From Pseudomaricurvus sp050633365 (GTDB lineage: Bacteria > Pseudomonadota > Gammaproteobacteria > Pseudomonadales > Cellvibrionaceae), in NCBI GenBank assembly GCA_050633365.1, contig JBOEGJ010000016.1, forward strand, positions 124,001 through 188,000: a DNA stretch of 64,000 bases, in the 5' to 3' direction. Under the pieces are notes generated by a model. That model worked only from the letters and a program-made list of their open reading frames with translations. It searched no databases and was not told the origin of the DNA. Both the position numbers and the translations under genes were made by a program. This document shows, one piece after another, positions 1 to 8,967 of this stretch (within the stretch, counting starts at the first letter, position 1; each line of letters begins with the position of its first letter).

Positions 1-1
1 A

Positions 2-796
2 TTTTGGTATGCATGGAAGCCTCAGATTGCCGAACTCTCCAAACACTATCGCGTGGTTGCCGTCGATGGACTTGGCAGCAACCTGTCGGACAAGCCAGCG
101 GACATAAATCGTTACCGTATCGACAAATTGGCTAGCGACCTCAATCAACTGGCCTATAAAGTAGGTGGTGAACAACCCTTCCATTTGATTGGCCACGATT
201 GGGGCGGCGCTCTAGCCTGGGCCTTCGCGCAGAACTACCCCGACCGAGTTGCCAAGCTAGTCGTGCTCAATGCACCGCCACACAATGTGTTTCAAGAATT
301 GTTGCGTACCAATGAACAACAACAAAAGACATCGAGATACATAAAAGTGTTGAATAGCTCGCTCGGAGAGCGCATTTTGGGCTTCAATGATAGCTATCTA
401 ATATGGAAAATGGCTTATCAAAAGCATCTAGATCACGAGCGTATCAACACAGCAGAAGCTGATCTATTTCGCCAAGCCCTCTCTCGCCCGCAAGCCTTGC
501 ACAGTGCTATCAACTGGTATCGAGCCAATACCACCGACGCAGACAGCCCGCTGGAAAGTGCACTCTGGCCTCGTGAAAACCCCTTGATTACGGTTCCCAG
601 CCTTTTAATTTGGGGCGAGAAAGACAAGGCTTTTGTTCCTGAATTCTTGGATATGCTACCTGAATTGGTCGAGCACTTAACCATCAAGAGACTCGCCTCC
701 GCCGCCCATTGGCCAGGTCTTTCTCACCCACAACAAGTGAATCAAGCCATCAATAAGTTCTTTAGCGCCCCGCAAGGACAAGACTCACCACTGTGA
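2..796 (+). CDS. Epoxide-hydrolase-like alpha/beta hydrolase, 5' end cut by window edge
   Basis: The reading frame is open to the left edge, so the true start lies outside the window; 264 residues are visible. The first residues (FWYAWKPQI) match the segment after the HGFP oxyanion motif of soluble epoxide hydrolases and haloalkane dehalogenases. The nucleophile elbow reads GHDWGG at 191-208, with Asp rather than Ser as nucleophile, which is typical of those two families and argues against an esterase. A lid region follows, then a strand with WGEKD (possible acid region) and a late catalytic His in AAHWPGLSHP. Substrate cannot be deduced. The TetR gene 40 bp downstream on the same strand may regulate it. 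Confidence 0.75.
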   Translation, partial: FWYAWKPQIAELSKHYRVVAVDGLGSNLSDKPADINRYRIDKLASDLNQLAYKVGGEQPFHLIGHDWGGALAWAFAQNYPDRVAKLVVLNAPPHNVFQELLRTNEQQQKTSRYIKVLNSSLGERILGFNDSYLIWKMAYQKHLDHERINTAEADLFRQALSRPQALHSAINWYRANTTDADSPLESALWPRENPLITVPSLLIWGEKDKAFVPEFLDMLPELVEHLTIKRLASAAHWPGLSHPQQVNQAINKFFSAPQGQDSPL

Positions 797-836
797 TACT
801 ATCAGTCCGATGTATACGGAAACCTGAAACAGAACT

Positions 837-1460
837 ATGGAAACTTCGAAAAAAACACGTACACGCTTAGCGCCCGAAGAGCGTATCGCAAAGATACTCG
901 ATCATGCGGCCACTATTGTCGCCTCTGAAGGGGTTGCCGCAGTCACAATGGAAAAAGTTGGCACCGCCGCAGGCATCAGTAAGTCATTGGTGTATTCCTA
1001 CTTCCCCAGCACCACGGATCTACTAAAGAAGCTGCTACACCGTGAGCTCAAAGCTTTGAGAAGACGACAGATGGAAGCATCTAACAACGCCAATACATTT
1101 GAGCAACTGGTAAGGGCTGTTACCAGAGAGTATTTGAAGCACATCGAAGAGCGCGGTATTCTAATCTATCGACTGCAATCAGAACCCAGCGTCTCGAAAG
1201 GTGCTGGGGTTACCGATTATACTCGCGACGTTGCAGTACAACACCTCGCAGAGATTGTGCATCGCGTATTTGAGATTCCCATGGAAATTGCCATCCCGGC
1301 AACTGACATTTCTTTTGGATTACCCGACGCCGCTGGAATTTATCTCGATCGAAAAAAGGCTGATCGACAAATGGTTGAAGACATCACGGTCGCTATGATC
1401 ATCGGCTGCGTGAAAACACTCAAAGACAACTACGAGGTTGCGTTTAAGTCTATCCGTTAA
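837..1460 (+). CDS. TetR/AcrR-family transcriptional regulator
   Basis: This 207-residue protein has the usual TetR length and layout. An N-terminal helix-turn-helix occupies roughly residues 15-62, with the recognisable core GISKSLVYSYFPSTTDLL. The remaining helical part is the ligand-binding and dimerisation domain and resembles nothing I can name. These proteins are generally repressors that leave DNA when a small molecule binds. It lies 40 bp downstream of the epoxide-hydrolase-like gene on the same strand, so that gene or itself is the likeliest target. A hairpin terminator follows immediately. Confidence 0.85.
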   Translation: METSKKTRTRLAPEERIAKILDHAATIVASEGVAAVTMEKVGTAAGISKSLVYSYFPSTTDLLKKLLHRELKALRRRQMEASNNANTFEQLVRAVTREYLKHIEERGILIYRLQSEPSVSKGAGVTDYTRDVAVQHLAEIVHRVFEIPMEIAIPATDISFGLPDAAGIYLDRKKADRQMVEDITVAMIIGCVKTLKDNYEVAFKSIR

Positions 1461-1469
1461 TTTTCACCA

Positions 1470-1505
1470 AAGAGCGGCCTATAAGTACATTCATTGGCCG
1501 CTCTT
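1470..1505. terminator. Bidirectional hairpin terminator between tetR and the M2 peptidase gene
   Basis: A perfect 10-bp inverted repeat (AAGAGCGGCC at 1470-1479 and its complement at 1496-1505) surrounds a 16-nt loop. It lies between two converging genes and is followed by TTGTTCT on the plus strand, so it could end transcription from both sides. Confidence 0.6.
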
Positions 1506-1547
1506 GTTCTCCAGAATTGAAGCTACAAAAAACCAGGCGCTAGAAAA

Positions 1548-3350
1548 TTACCAACCACATTGACGGCCTTTGTTTTCCTCTTCAAGCCAAGTCATCAACG
1601 GCGCAAAATAGTCAATAATTGCCGAGGCGTCTAGCTCACGTTGTCCCGTTAATGCTTCCATTGCATCGGGCCACGGCTGGCTTCTGCCCATCGCCATCAT
1701 CGCCTGAAGTTTTTCACCTGCCTGCGGCTGATTATAGATAGAGCAGCGATGCAGCGGTCCTTCATAACCAATGTCGTCACACAACGCTTTGTGGAATTGG
1801 AACTGCTGAATAAATGCCAAGAAATAACGTGTGTAGGGTGTGTTACCTGGTATATGGTATTTTGCGCCCGGATCAAAGTCCTCTTCACTGCGCTCTAGCG
1901 GCGCTTCAATACCTTGGTAATTCTCGCGCAGTGCCCACCAGCCTTTGTTGTAGTCTTGAGGTGCAATTTCACCGTTGAAAACCTGCCAACGCCATTTGTC
2001 CACCAATAGACCGAACGGCAAGAAAGCGATTTTATTCAGCGCCATATTCATCAAGTACCCAAGATCTTCTTCGACCGGTGGCTCTTCTTCTAACAAGCCC
2101 AACTGCACCAAGTAGCTCGGCGTAATCGACAGCGCAATGGTGTCACCAATAGCTTCGTGAAAGCCATCGTTGGCACTACCGCGCAATACAAAAGGCTGTT
2201 CATTGTAGGCACGCTGATAATAGTTATGGCCTAACTCATGATGAACAGTTTGAAAATCTTCGGCATTTTTTTGAATACACATTTTGATACGAAGATCATT
2301 AATATTGTCTATGTTCCACGCACTGGCATGACAGACGACGTCGCGATCACGTGGACGCACGAACTGCGAACGCTGCCAAAAGGTATCCGGTAACGGCTCA
2401 AATCCAAGCGAACTAAAGAAAGCTTCTCCGGTTTTCACCATGTCCATTTCACTCATATTCGAATCAACAATCAACTGAGTGAGATCGTAACTTTGCTCGC
2501 TGTTTTCTGGTTTAACCAAATCGTAAACATTGCCCCAGGTTTGTGCCCACATATTGCCCAATAGATGCGCGGGAATTTTTCCAGAGCTTGGAACCACCGC
2601 CTCACCATAGTACTCACTGAGCTCTGTTCTTACATGGCACTGCAAAGCATCGTACAACGGCTTCACTTTATTCCACTGTTTATCGACATCTTCAGCAAAG
2701 GCATCGGGATCCATATCGTAATTAGATCGCCACAACTCACTGAGGTTTTCAAAACCTAGATCTTGAGCACCGGCATTGGCAATATCAACCTGCTGCCGGT
2801 ACAAGGGGCGCATCGGCGGCGATATTTTTCGCCAGCCCGACCACAGCTCCTTCAACAATTGCGGATCGCGACTTTGCGCCAGAATGGTCGACATTTCATC
2901 CAAGGTATAGCAGCGCTCGTCATTGCAATACTCGCCAGCACCGTACATACCTTCCATCTTCACACCCAAATCCGCCAGCGCTTTAGCCGCAGCACTGTCA
3001 TCAGGTGCAGGCAAGACTAGATCGAGCTTGAGACGCTCCAATTGACGAGCAACATCAGGCTGCTGAGCCCTTTGATCGTAAGTTGCCGCCTGCTTGGCGT
3101 AACTTACCGACAATTCGTTATACTCTTGAAACGCCTTAGCGGAGACCGCTTGGCTATCAATATTGATATAGGTAGACGACAACCAAGCTGCGTGTGACGC
3201 ATTCTGAGCAGCCTTAGCCAAATCAGCATTGGCTTTCTCTATAAAGGCTTGTGCCGACAAGGTCGACCCCGCAGGTTTACTCACACTCTGGCAACCGATT
3301 GCTGACAAACCTACAATCGCGACCAGCGCGGCATTAACAATTTTTTTCAT
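1548..3350 (-). CDS. M2-family peptidyl-dipeptidase (ACE-like), lipoprotein
   Basis: This 600-residue protein belongs to the M2 gluzincin metallopeptidases, the angiotensin-converting-enzyme family, which release dipeptides from the C-terminus of oligopeptides. The zinc motif HELGH lies near residues 371-375 and the third ligand Glu follows about 24 residues later in GFHEAIGD, as the family requires. The N-terminus is a signal peptide ending in SAIGC, a lipobox, so the enzyme is probably anchored in the envelope and faces the periplasm or outside. Length matches bacterial single-domain members. A peptide-uptake operon lies nearby on the same strand, which would suit a role in peptide utilisation, but no shared transcript is shown. 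Confidence 0.9.
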   Translation of the reverse strand: MKKIVNAALVAIVGLSAIGCQSVSKPAGSTLSAQAFIEKANADLAKAAQNASHAAWLSSTYINIDSQAVSAKAFQEYNELSVSYAKQAATYDQRAQQPDVARQLERLKLDLVLPAPDDSAAAKALADLGVKMEGMYGAGEYCNDERCYTLDEMSTILAQSRDPQLLKELWSGWRKISPPMRPLYRQQVDIANAGAQDLGFENLSELWRSNYDMDPDAFAEDVDKQWNKVKPLYDALQCHVRTELSEYYGEAVVPSSGKIPAHLLGNMWAQTWGNVYDLVKPENSEQSYDLTQLIVDSNMSEMDMVKTGEAFFSSLGFEPLPDTFWQRSQFVRPRDRDVVCHASAWNIDNINDLRIKMCIQKNAEDFQTVHHELGHNYYQRAYNEQPFVLRGSANDGFHEAIGDTIALSITPSYLVQLGLLEEEPPVEEDLGYLMNMALNKIAFLPFGLLVDKWRWQVFNGEIAPQDYNKGWWALRENYQGIEAPLERSEEDFDPGAKYHIPGNTPYTRYFLAFIQQFQFHKALCDDIGYEGPLHRCSIYNQPQAGEKLQAMMAMGRSQPWPDAMEALTGQRELDASAIIDYFAPLMTWLEEENKGRQCGW

Positions 3351-3390
3351 AAGAGCTCCGTAGCGTCCCTATTGAATAATAAATACAAAA

Positions 3391-4044
3391 TTAATCTTTC
3401 CACTCGTCGACATCGACAATTTCAGCCTCTGCGGCGGCCGCTTCGGCCCAGCGTTTCATCTCGGGCAGTTCAAGCATCCACGCCATATAGTCTTTACAAG
3501 GTTTTGATACGGGCAGTTGATACGTATTCAAGCGAAATACCACCGGCGCAAAATACACGTCGGCAATGGTCAGCTCTCCAAACAAAGCCGGCCCTCGAGA
3601 GACCTCCAAGCAGCTCCGCCATAGCTGATCCAAGCGGGTTAGATCTTTCTGAATATCACCGCGCAATTGCGCAACAAAAGGCGGTTTTCTACAATTCATC
3701 GGGTAATGACTTCGCAACGCCATAAAGCCCGTATGCATTTCCATCACCGCTGAGAGCGCTATCGCCTTTAGCGCCGGATCTTCGGGCCAACCAATGACCG
3801 GCGCTTTGGTTTGACGCACATATTCAATAATGGCGAGCGAATCCCACACTTTTACCTCACCATCTTTCAAAGCGGGCACACAATGAGTAGGAGAGTATTC
3901 GCCAACTCGCTGATAAAACTCGGGGGTATCCAACGGCAACTGAATTTCATCGAATGGAATTTTGTTAATTGCCAAGTAGAGCCAAGCTCTCAGAGACCAA
4001 CTGGAATAATTTTTATTACCAATAACAAGCGTAAAATCGTTCAT
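3391..4044 (-). CDS. Glutathione S-transferase family protein
   Basis: This 217-residue protein has a thioredoxin-like N-terminal domain (NKNYSSWSLRAWL near residues 10-22, with the SxWS motif at the glutathione-binding position) and a helical C-terminal domain. It resembles the bacterial GST group whose members start with L-x-I-G-N-K-N-Y-S-S-W-S. Such proteins conjugate glutathione to electrophiles or isomerise substrates; the specific reaction is unknown. It sits about 40 bp upstream of the M2 peptidase gene on the same strand and could be cotranscribed with it. Confidence 0.85.
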   Translation of the reverse strand: MNDFTLVIGNKNYSSWSLRAWLYLAINKIPFDEIQLPLDTPEFYQRVGEYSPTHCVPALKDGEVKVWDSLAIIEYVRQTKAPVIGWPEDPALKAIALSAVMEMHTGFMALRSHYPMNCRKPPFVAQLRGDIQKDLTRLDQLWRSCLEVSRGPALFGELTIADVYFAPVVFRLNTYQLPVSKPCKDYMAWMLELPEMKRWAEAAAAEAEIVDVDEWKD

Positions 4045-4071
4045 CCTTGAGTTCCTAATATCGTCGATGGA

Positions 4072-4599
4072 TCAAGTGAGCTTTTCGCTCACCGTGTTAT
4101 AGAGATCAAACCCACGACCTCGATAATTTCTGAGAGCATGCGGGTGATCTAAACTGCAGGTGTGAACCCACACCCGTTTTGGGTTGAGCGCCCAAGCGGC
4201 TTCAACTGCCGCCGTCAGCAAACCGGCACCCAATCCCTGACCGACAAATTCAGGCAGCAGACCAAAATACACCAACTCCACATCGACGCCTTGATTTTGT
4301 TGCTGAAGTTCAAAATAGCCGATTTCATCTTGCGCTAGGTAGCCGACACCCGTGGTGATCTTCTGATTGAGTACATAATCTTGCCATTGCTCCTGAGTCC
4401 AATTGGCCCGATCCGTCCACTGCCAGCTTTCCCCTACATGCTCATAGAACCAGCGATTAACATCTCCATCGGCACCGTCCTCAGCTACAAGTTCGACTCG
4501 AGCTTTTTCCTGAAAGAAGGGAATCGGCTTAAATTGATCACGATCAGTTAGCTGCAAGTACCAGGTGATCACTTCAGCTGAATGATTATCTTCACTCAT
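4072..4599 (-). CDS. GNAT-family N-acetyltransferase
   Basis: This 175-residue protein has the GNAT fold. The acetyl-CoA pyrophosphate loop is visible as GLLPEFVGQGLGAGLL near residues 113-130 (Q/RxxGxG/A type), followed by the helix leading to NPKRVWVHTCSLDHPHA and a closing GFDLYNT segment. It acetylates an amine that cannot be inferred. Its start overlaps the stop of oppF by 4 nt, so it is the last gene of the peptide transporter operon and is probably translationally coupled to it. A role in modifying imported peptides or amino acids is possible but is only inference. Confidence 0.85.
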   Translation of the reverse strand: MSEDNHSAEVITWYLQLTDRDQFKPIPFFQEKARVELVAEDGADGDVNRWFYEHVGESWQWTDRANWTQEQWQDYVLNQKITTGVGYLAQDEIGYFELQQQNQGVDVELVYFGLLPEFVGQGLGAGLLTAAVEAAWALNPKRVWVHTCSLDHPHALRNYRGRGFDLYNTVSEKLT

Positions 4600-5555
4600 A
4601 ATTCAACCGCATCCACCAAATGGCACGCGGCCCATTGCTCTTTACCCACTAGCTTTAATTCAGGGCGTTGTTGTCGACAAAGATCCTCGACCCGATCACA
4701 CCTTCCGGCAAATCGGCAACCAGGGGGAAGATTAACCGGTGATGGAACTTCACCTTGAATTAAATCGTGCTGACGATGACGTTCTTGTATCGGATCGGCC
4801 AAGGGATTGGATTTGGTCAACGCTTGAGTGTAAGGATGCACAGGATTAAAGAACACCTGATCGGCAGGGCCTTGCTCCACCACTGCACCCAAATACATCA
4901 CTACCATCACATCGGAAATGTATCTCACCATAGAGAGATCGTGAGCGATGAACAGCAGCGTTAACCCCATGGTTTCCTGCAATTCCCCCAAGAGGTTGAT
5001 CACTTGCGCCTGAACGGATACATCTAAAGCGGAAATAGGTTCGTCGCAAACCACAAACTTGGGTTCTGTAATTAGCGCTCGAGCTATACCAATACGCTGA
5101 CGCTGACCACCGGAAAATTCATGAGGATAACGGCCAAGGTGCGCCGCCTGTAAATTAACTCGCTCCAACCATTGCGCAGCCTTCTCTCTGCGGCTTTCTA
5201 CGCTGCCCAAATTCTGCAATCGCAGCGGCTCGGTGAGAATTTCTTCGATGGTCATGCGTGGATTGAGTGATGCGTAGGGATCCTGAAAGATCATCTGGAT
5301 ATCTTTACTTAAACGACGATAATCTTTCGCCGAATAGCGATCAGGCAAACGCTCACCTTTATAAAAAATCTCGCCTCCTGACTTATCGTGCAGACCCACC
5401 AACACTTTACCTAAGGTCGACTTGCCGCTACCGCTTTCTCCCACTAAACCTACGATACTGTTTTCTTCAATGGCAAGACTGATCCCATCCACTGCATAGA
5501 GCATTTGATTCTTTCCCAGATCAAAGCGTTTTTGCAGGTTTTTAATCTCAATCAT
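4596..5555 (-). CDS. oppF: Oligopeptide ABC transporter ATP-binding protein OppF-like
   Basis: This 319-residue ATPase is one of the two nucleotide-binding subunits of a peptide importer. Visible motifs are Walker A (GESGSGKST, near residues 39-47), the signature FSGGQRQR near residue 147, Walker B with VCDEPISALD, and the switch His in LLFIAHDLSMVR. The C-terminal extension GCRFAGRC is the cysteine-containing oligopeptide/dipeptide transporter domain. Its start overlaps the end of oppD by 4 nt and its end overlaps the GNAT gene by 4 nt. It could equally be called DppF, because the substrate range of Opp and Dpp cannot be separated from sequence here. Confidence 0.9.
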   Translation of the reverse strand: MIEIKNLQKRFDLGKNQMLYAVDGISLAIEENSIVGLVGESGSGKSTLGKVLVGLHDKSGGEIFYKGERLPDRYSAKDYRRLSKDIQMIFQDPYASLNPRMTIEEILTEPLRLQNLGSVESRREKAAQWLERVNLQAAHLGRYPHEFSGGQRQRIGIARALITEPKFVVCDEPISALDVSVQAQVINLLGELQETMGLTLLFIAHDLSMVRYISDVMVVMYLGAVVEQGPADQVFFNPVHPYTQALTKSNPLADPIQERHRQHDLIQGEVPSPVNLPPGCRFAGRCDRVEDLCRQQRPELKLVGKEQWAACHLVDAVEL

Positions 5556-6592
5556 GAGGTGGCCTCCGAGGGCTGGTAGAGGCCGTCAACTTTTACCGAC
5601 GCCATCTCATGCTGCAACCAGCAGCGAGCGTGATGACCCTCTCCCACACTATGCAATGTTGGCAATTGTCGATCACAAATACTCAGCGCATGATCACAGC
5701 GACTGCAATAACCACACCCTTTAGGTGGAGAAAATAAGTCGGGGGGACTTCCGGCAATAGCCACCAACTTTTCATCCACATGCATTCCCGGTGAAGGCAT
5801 GGCCGCCTTCAATCCCAAGGTATAAGGATGTGCACTGCGATGAAAAATATCTTCTGCGCTACCGGATTCGACAATTTGACCGGCGTACATTACCGCTACC
5901 TTATCAGCCATTCGCGCTACCACACCCAAGTCGTGGGTAATCAACACAATGGCCATGCCTTCTTCTTTCTGAATGTCGCGCATTAGCTCCAAAACCTGAT
6001 TCTGAATGGTGACATCCAGCGCTGTTGTTGGCTCATCGGCGATCAACACGGAGGGATTACAGGCAAGACTCATGGCAATAACGGCTCGTTGCAACATACC
6101 GCCCGAGAATTCAAACGGATACTGATTGGCACGCTTTGCCGCCTCGGGAATTTTGGTGCGTTCAAGTAGTTCGATCGCACGCGTTAATGCCTCGCTTTTT
6201 CCCATCCCTTTATGAACACGCAAGGTTTCAGCAATTTGTTCACCAATTTTCATGGTGGGGTTGAGGGCACTCATTGGGTCTTGAAATACCATGCCGATAT
6301 CAACACCCCGAATCTGGTTCAACTCACTGACTGGAAGGTGCAAAATTTCCCGACCATTAAGCTTGGCTGAGCCACTCACGATTTTGCCGGGAGGCATAGG
6401 AATCAATCCCATCAAACTCATCATGGTGACAGACTTTCCGCAGCCAGATTCACCGACAATGCCCAGAGTCTCACCTGCTTGAACCGAGAAAGAGACACCT
6501 CGAACAGCCTGAACTTTTCCGCCCTGAGCCGAAAACTCAACTTGCAGATCATCTACTGCGAGAGCAGGAGTATTTTGTGTTTTTGTCATCAT
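5552..6592 (-). CDS. oppD: Oligopeptide ABC transporter ATP-binding protein OppD-like
   Basis: This 346-residue ATPase pairs with OppF to power peptide import. It shows Walker A (GESGCGKS near residue 48), the signature FSGGMLQR, Walker B (LIADEPTTALD) and the H-loop in VLITHDLGVV. The C-terminal cysteine-rich segment GCGYCSRCDHALSIC is typical of OppD/DppD, where in related proteins an iron-sulfur cluster has been proposed. It lies between oppC (9 bp gap) and oppF (4-nt overlap) in a single minus-strand operon. Confidence 0.9.
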   Translation of the reverse strand: MMTKTQNTPALAVDDLQVEFSAQGGKVQAVRGVSFSVQAGETLGIVGESGCGKSVTMMSLMGLIPMPPGKIVSGSAKLNGREILHLPVSELNQIRGVDIGMVFQDPMSALNPTMKIGEQIAETLRVHKGMGKSEALTRAIELLERTKIPEAAKRANQYPFEFSGGMLQRAVIAMSLACNPSVLIADEPTTALDVTIQNQVLELMRDIQKEEGMAIVLITHDLGVVARMADKVAVMYAGQIVESGSAEDIFHRSAHPYTLGLKAAMPSPGMHVDEKLVAIAGSPPDLFSPPKGCGYCSRCDHALSICDRQLPTLHSVGEGHHARCWLQHEMASVKVDGLYQPSEATS

Positions 6593-6601
6593 GGTACTCC
6601 G

Positions 6602-8011
6602 CTACCCTTTCATCTTCGCATCAAGCGCATCACGCAAACCGTCGCCCAATAAATTGAATGCTAGAACCGTCAAACTGATAAACAGTGCGGGAAACAGCAA
6701 TTCATGTGGATGGCTCAAAAACGATTTCACGCCGTCGTTACACATCGCGCCCCAACTAGGAGTAGGTGGCGCAACCCCCATACCGATAAAAGACAGAAAT
6801 GCTTCGCTAAAAATTGCAGTAGGTATCGAGAAAGTGAGAGAGACCAAAACCACACCCATCACGTTCGGCAACATGTGACGCCAAATCAGGTAGTAGGAAT
6901 TTGCCCCCATCAACTGCGCAGCTTCCACAAAAGGTTGCTCCCGTAGCTGCAATACTTGACCGCGAACGAGCCGCGCCGCTGTTGGCCACCCCAAAGCAAT
7001 CAAGGCAATCAACATGGGCGTGACGCCGCTTTCTCCGGGGCCAATACCCATCGCTACGCGAAATAAGATCATGAACAATAAAAAAGGTAAGGCGATAACA
7101 AAGTCGGCAAAACGCATCATAACTTCGTCAACGCGCCCGCCCATATACCCCGCAAAACCTCCATAAATAACACCCAAGACGACGAAAATAAAGGGCGCCA
7201 CAATACCAATAAACAGCGATGTCTGTCCGCCATAAACTAACCGCGCCAAAATATCTCGACCCAAATAGTCGGTACCCATGAGGTGTTGCTTCAGTTCAAT
7301 TTCAGCTCCAATTGCCGCTTGTTTTTCGTCGGGCGTAATCAGCCCGCGGGTAATTGCCGATTCGATACTGGTCGCGTGGCGCGGCGTTACTTTGATAGTG
7401 CTGTAATCGCCCAGCTCACCAAGTTTGTTGTACGGCTGAATCGAGTAATAGTAGGTAATACTCTGTAGCTTTAATCGATCTTCAAATGAAACTTGATTGT
7501 GTTGCTCAGTTTCACCGAGAGGTAAACCAAGATCGGTTGCGCCACTCGGCGTTAACAAATGCCGAAAAACATTGTAGCCAACGGCACCGGCAACCGGCTG
7601 CCATGCCAGGCGCACAGATTCGGTGTGCGGTACATCGACAATCTCTAGAGCGCTCGCAGCACTTAGCTCGCCAGTTGCGACTGGATGTTCTTCAAATCGG
7701 CCCTGCCAAGGCTTGGTATCAACCACCAAAGATTTACGCCCCAAACTTGGCGCTTGAGAAATTTGCGTCAAGTCTTGACCGGTCGAATCAAAAGACAGAA
7801 ACAAAGGAAGAATGAAAGAAAACGACAGTAAGCCAACGATCAAATAGAGCGACCAAAGGGCACGTCGGTTTTTGCGCAATCGACGCCAAGCATCTTGCCA
7901 AAAGGACACCGATGGGCGGACAATTAGATCCGCTTGCGAAGAAGCCTCGAGCGGCGAGAAGTCGGCGGCTGTCAGCGATGAGGGAGTTGCGTGATTTATC
8001 GTAGTTGTCAT
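6602..8011 (-). CDS. oppC: Oligopeptide ABC transporter permease OppC with inserted FnIII-like domain
   Basis: This is the second membrane subunit of the peptide importer, but at 469 residues it is about 170 longer than usual OppC/DppC. Numbered from the upstream in-frame ATG at 8017, the first membrane segment spans about residues 55-75. The conserved HLMGTDYLGRDIL motif that normally follows a short loop appears only at residue 245. Between them, residues about 117-213 read as a fibronectin type III domain: RLAWQPVAGAVGYNVFR is the strand B-C signature and ITYYYSIQPYNKLGELG the strand F-G signature. The remaining membrane segments and the EAA loop (EAAQLMGANSYYLIWRHMLPN) are intact. I chose the ATG at 8011 because AGGGG stands 8 nt before it; the ATG at 8017 is too close to that site. 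Confidence 0.88.
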   Translation of the reverse strand: MTTTINHATPSSLTAADFSPLEASSQADLIVRPSVSFWQDAWRRLRKNRRALWSLYLIVGLLSFSFILPLFLSFDSTGQDLTQISQAPSLGRKSLVVDTKPWQGRFEEHPVATGELSAASALEIVDVPHTESVRLAWQPVAGAVGYNVFRHLLTPSGATDLGLPLGETEQHNQVSFEDRLKLQSITYYYSIQPYNKLGELGDYSTIKVTPRHATSIESAITRGLITPDEKQAAIGAEIELKQHLMGTDYLGRDILARLVYGGQTSLFIGIVAPFIFVVLGVIYGGFAGYMGGRVDEVMMRFADFVIALPFLLFMILFRVAMGIGPGESGVTPMLIALIALGWPTAARLVRGQVLQLREQPFVEAAQLMGANSYYLIWRHMLPNVMGVVLVSLTFSIPTAIFSEAFLSFIGMGVAPPTPSWGAMCNDGVKSFLSHPHELLFPALFISLTVLAFNLLGDGLRDALDAKMKG

Positions 8012-8022
8012 GGTCATATCCC

Positions 8023-8967
8023 CTAAGCGCTCACCTTACCTACCCGAATTCTCGGATCGATAAAGCCGTAAAGAATGTCGACCAGCAACACCATCAACAC
8101 CAAAAATCCGCCATAGAACACAGTGGTTCCCATGATTACGGTGTAGTCCAACTGCTGAACCGCCTGCACGAAGTAGCGCCCGAGGCCAGGAATCGCAAAA
8201 ACCAATTCGACCACAAATCCGCCAGTAGTAATGGCGGCAATGGAAGGCCCAAGCACCGTAATGACTGGCAATATTGCGTTGCGCAGTTGATGTTTATAGA
8301 AAATTCGCAAAGGGGAAACACCCTTGGCGCGAGCTGTTCGAATATAGTCTGCACTGGTCACTTCTAGCATGGACGATCGCATCAGACGAGTCAGGTAGGC
8401 CATGGTACTTAACCCCAGCACTAGGGCAGGCACTAACATGTGGCCAAAGGTTCCCCAGCCGGCAACCGGCAATAACGACAGACCGGTCCATTCATTGAGT
8501 TTTAAAATACCCAACTGGCCGATCATGGCAAAAACAAAACTCGGCACTGATACCGCAACCACCACAAAAAACATGATGACGGCATCAGGCCAACGATCGC
8601 GATAGATCGCCGTTAATGCCCCCCAAATAATTCCGCCTGCGGTTGCAATAATGAGTGCGAGTACACCCAGTACCGCTGACACGGGAAAATGCTCACGAAT
8701 AATGTCATTCACTCGGCGATTTTTTTGCGTGTAGGAAATGCCAAAATCACCTTGAACCATATTGCGTAAAAAAATGCCGTACTGATGCAATACGGGCTTA
8801 TCAAGACCGTATCGAATTTCTAAGTTTTTCCGCACCTCGGCGTTCATGGCTTTATCACCCGAGAGCGGATCACCGGGCACCATGTGCATGGCCACAAAGG
8901 TCGCCGTAGCAATAAACCAGATGGTGACAACACCGGAGATCAAACGCTTCAAAATATACTCTGTCAT
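8023..8967 (-). CDS. oppB: Oligopeptide ABC transporter permease OppB-like
   Basis: This 314-residue membrane protein forms the translocation channel with OppC. It has the family start (ILKRLISGVVTIWFIATATF), the conserved MVPGDPL segment after the first helix, about six membrane segments, and the EAA loop seen as YIRTARAKGVSPLRIFYKHQLRNA, which docks on the ATPases. The length is typical. Its start overlaps the end of oppA by 4 nt, and oppC follows after a few bases, so these genes share one transcript. Confidence 0.9.
   Translation of the reverse strand: MTEYILKRLISGVVTIWFIATATFVAMHMVPGDPLSGDKAMNAEVRKNLEIRYGLDKPVLHQYGIFLRNMVQGDFGISYTQKNRRVNDIIREHFPVSAVLGVLALIIATAGGIIWGALTAIYRDRWPDAVIMFFVVVAVSVPSFVFAMIGQLGILKLNEWTGLSLLPVAGWGTFGHMLVPALVLGLSTMAYLTRLMRSSMLEVTSADYIRTARAKGVSPLRIFYKHQLRNAILPVITVLGPSIAAITTGGFVVELVFAIPGLGRYFVQAVQQLDYTVIMGTTVFYGGFLVLMVLLVDILYGFIDPRIRVGKVSA

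Noticed and set aside
7486..7815. 109-codon plus-strand frame opposite oppC
   Set aside because: It overlaps the conserved permease gene and its FnIII part and has no ribosome site or family likeness.
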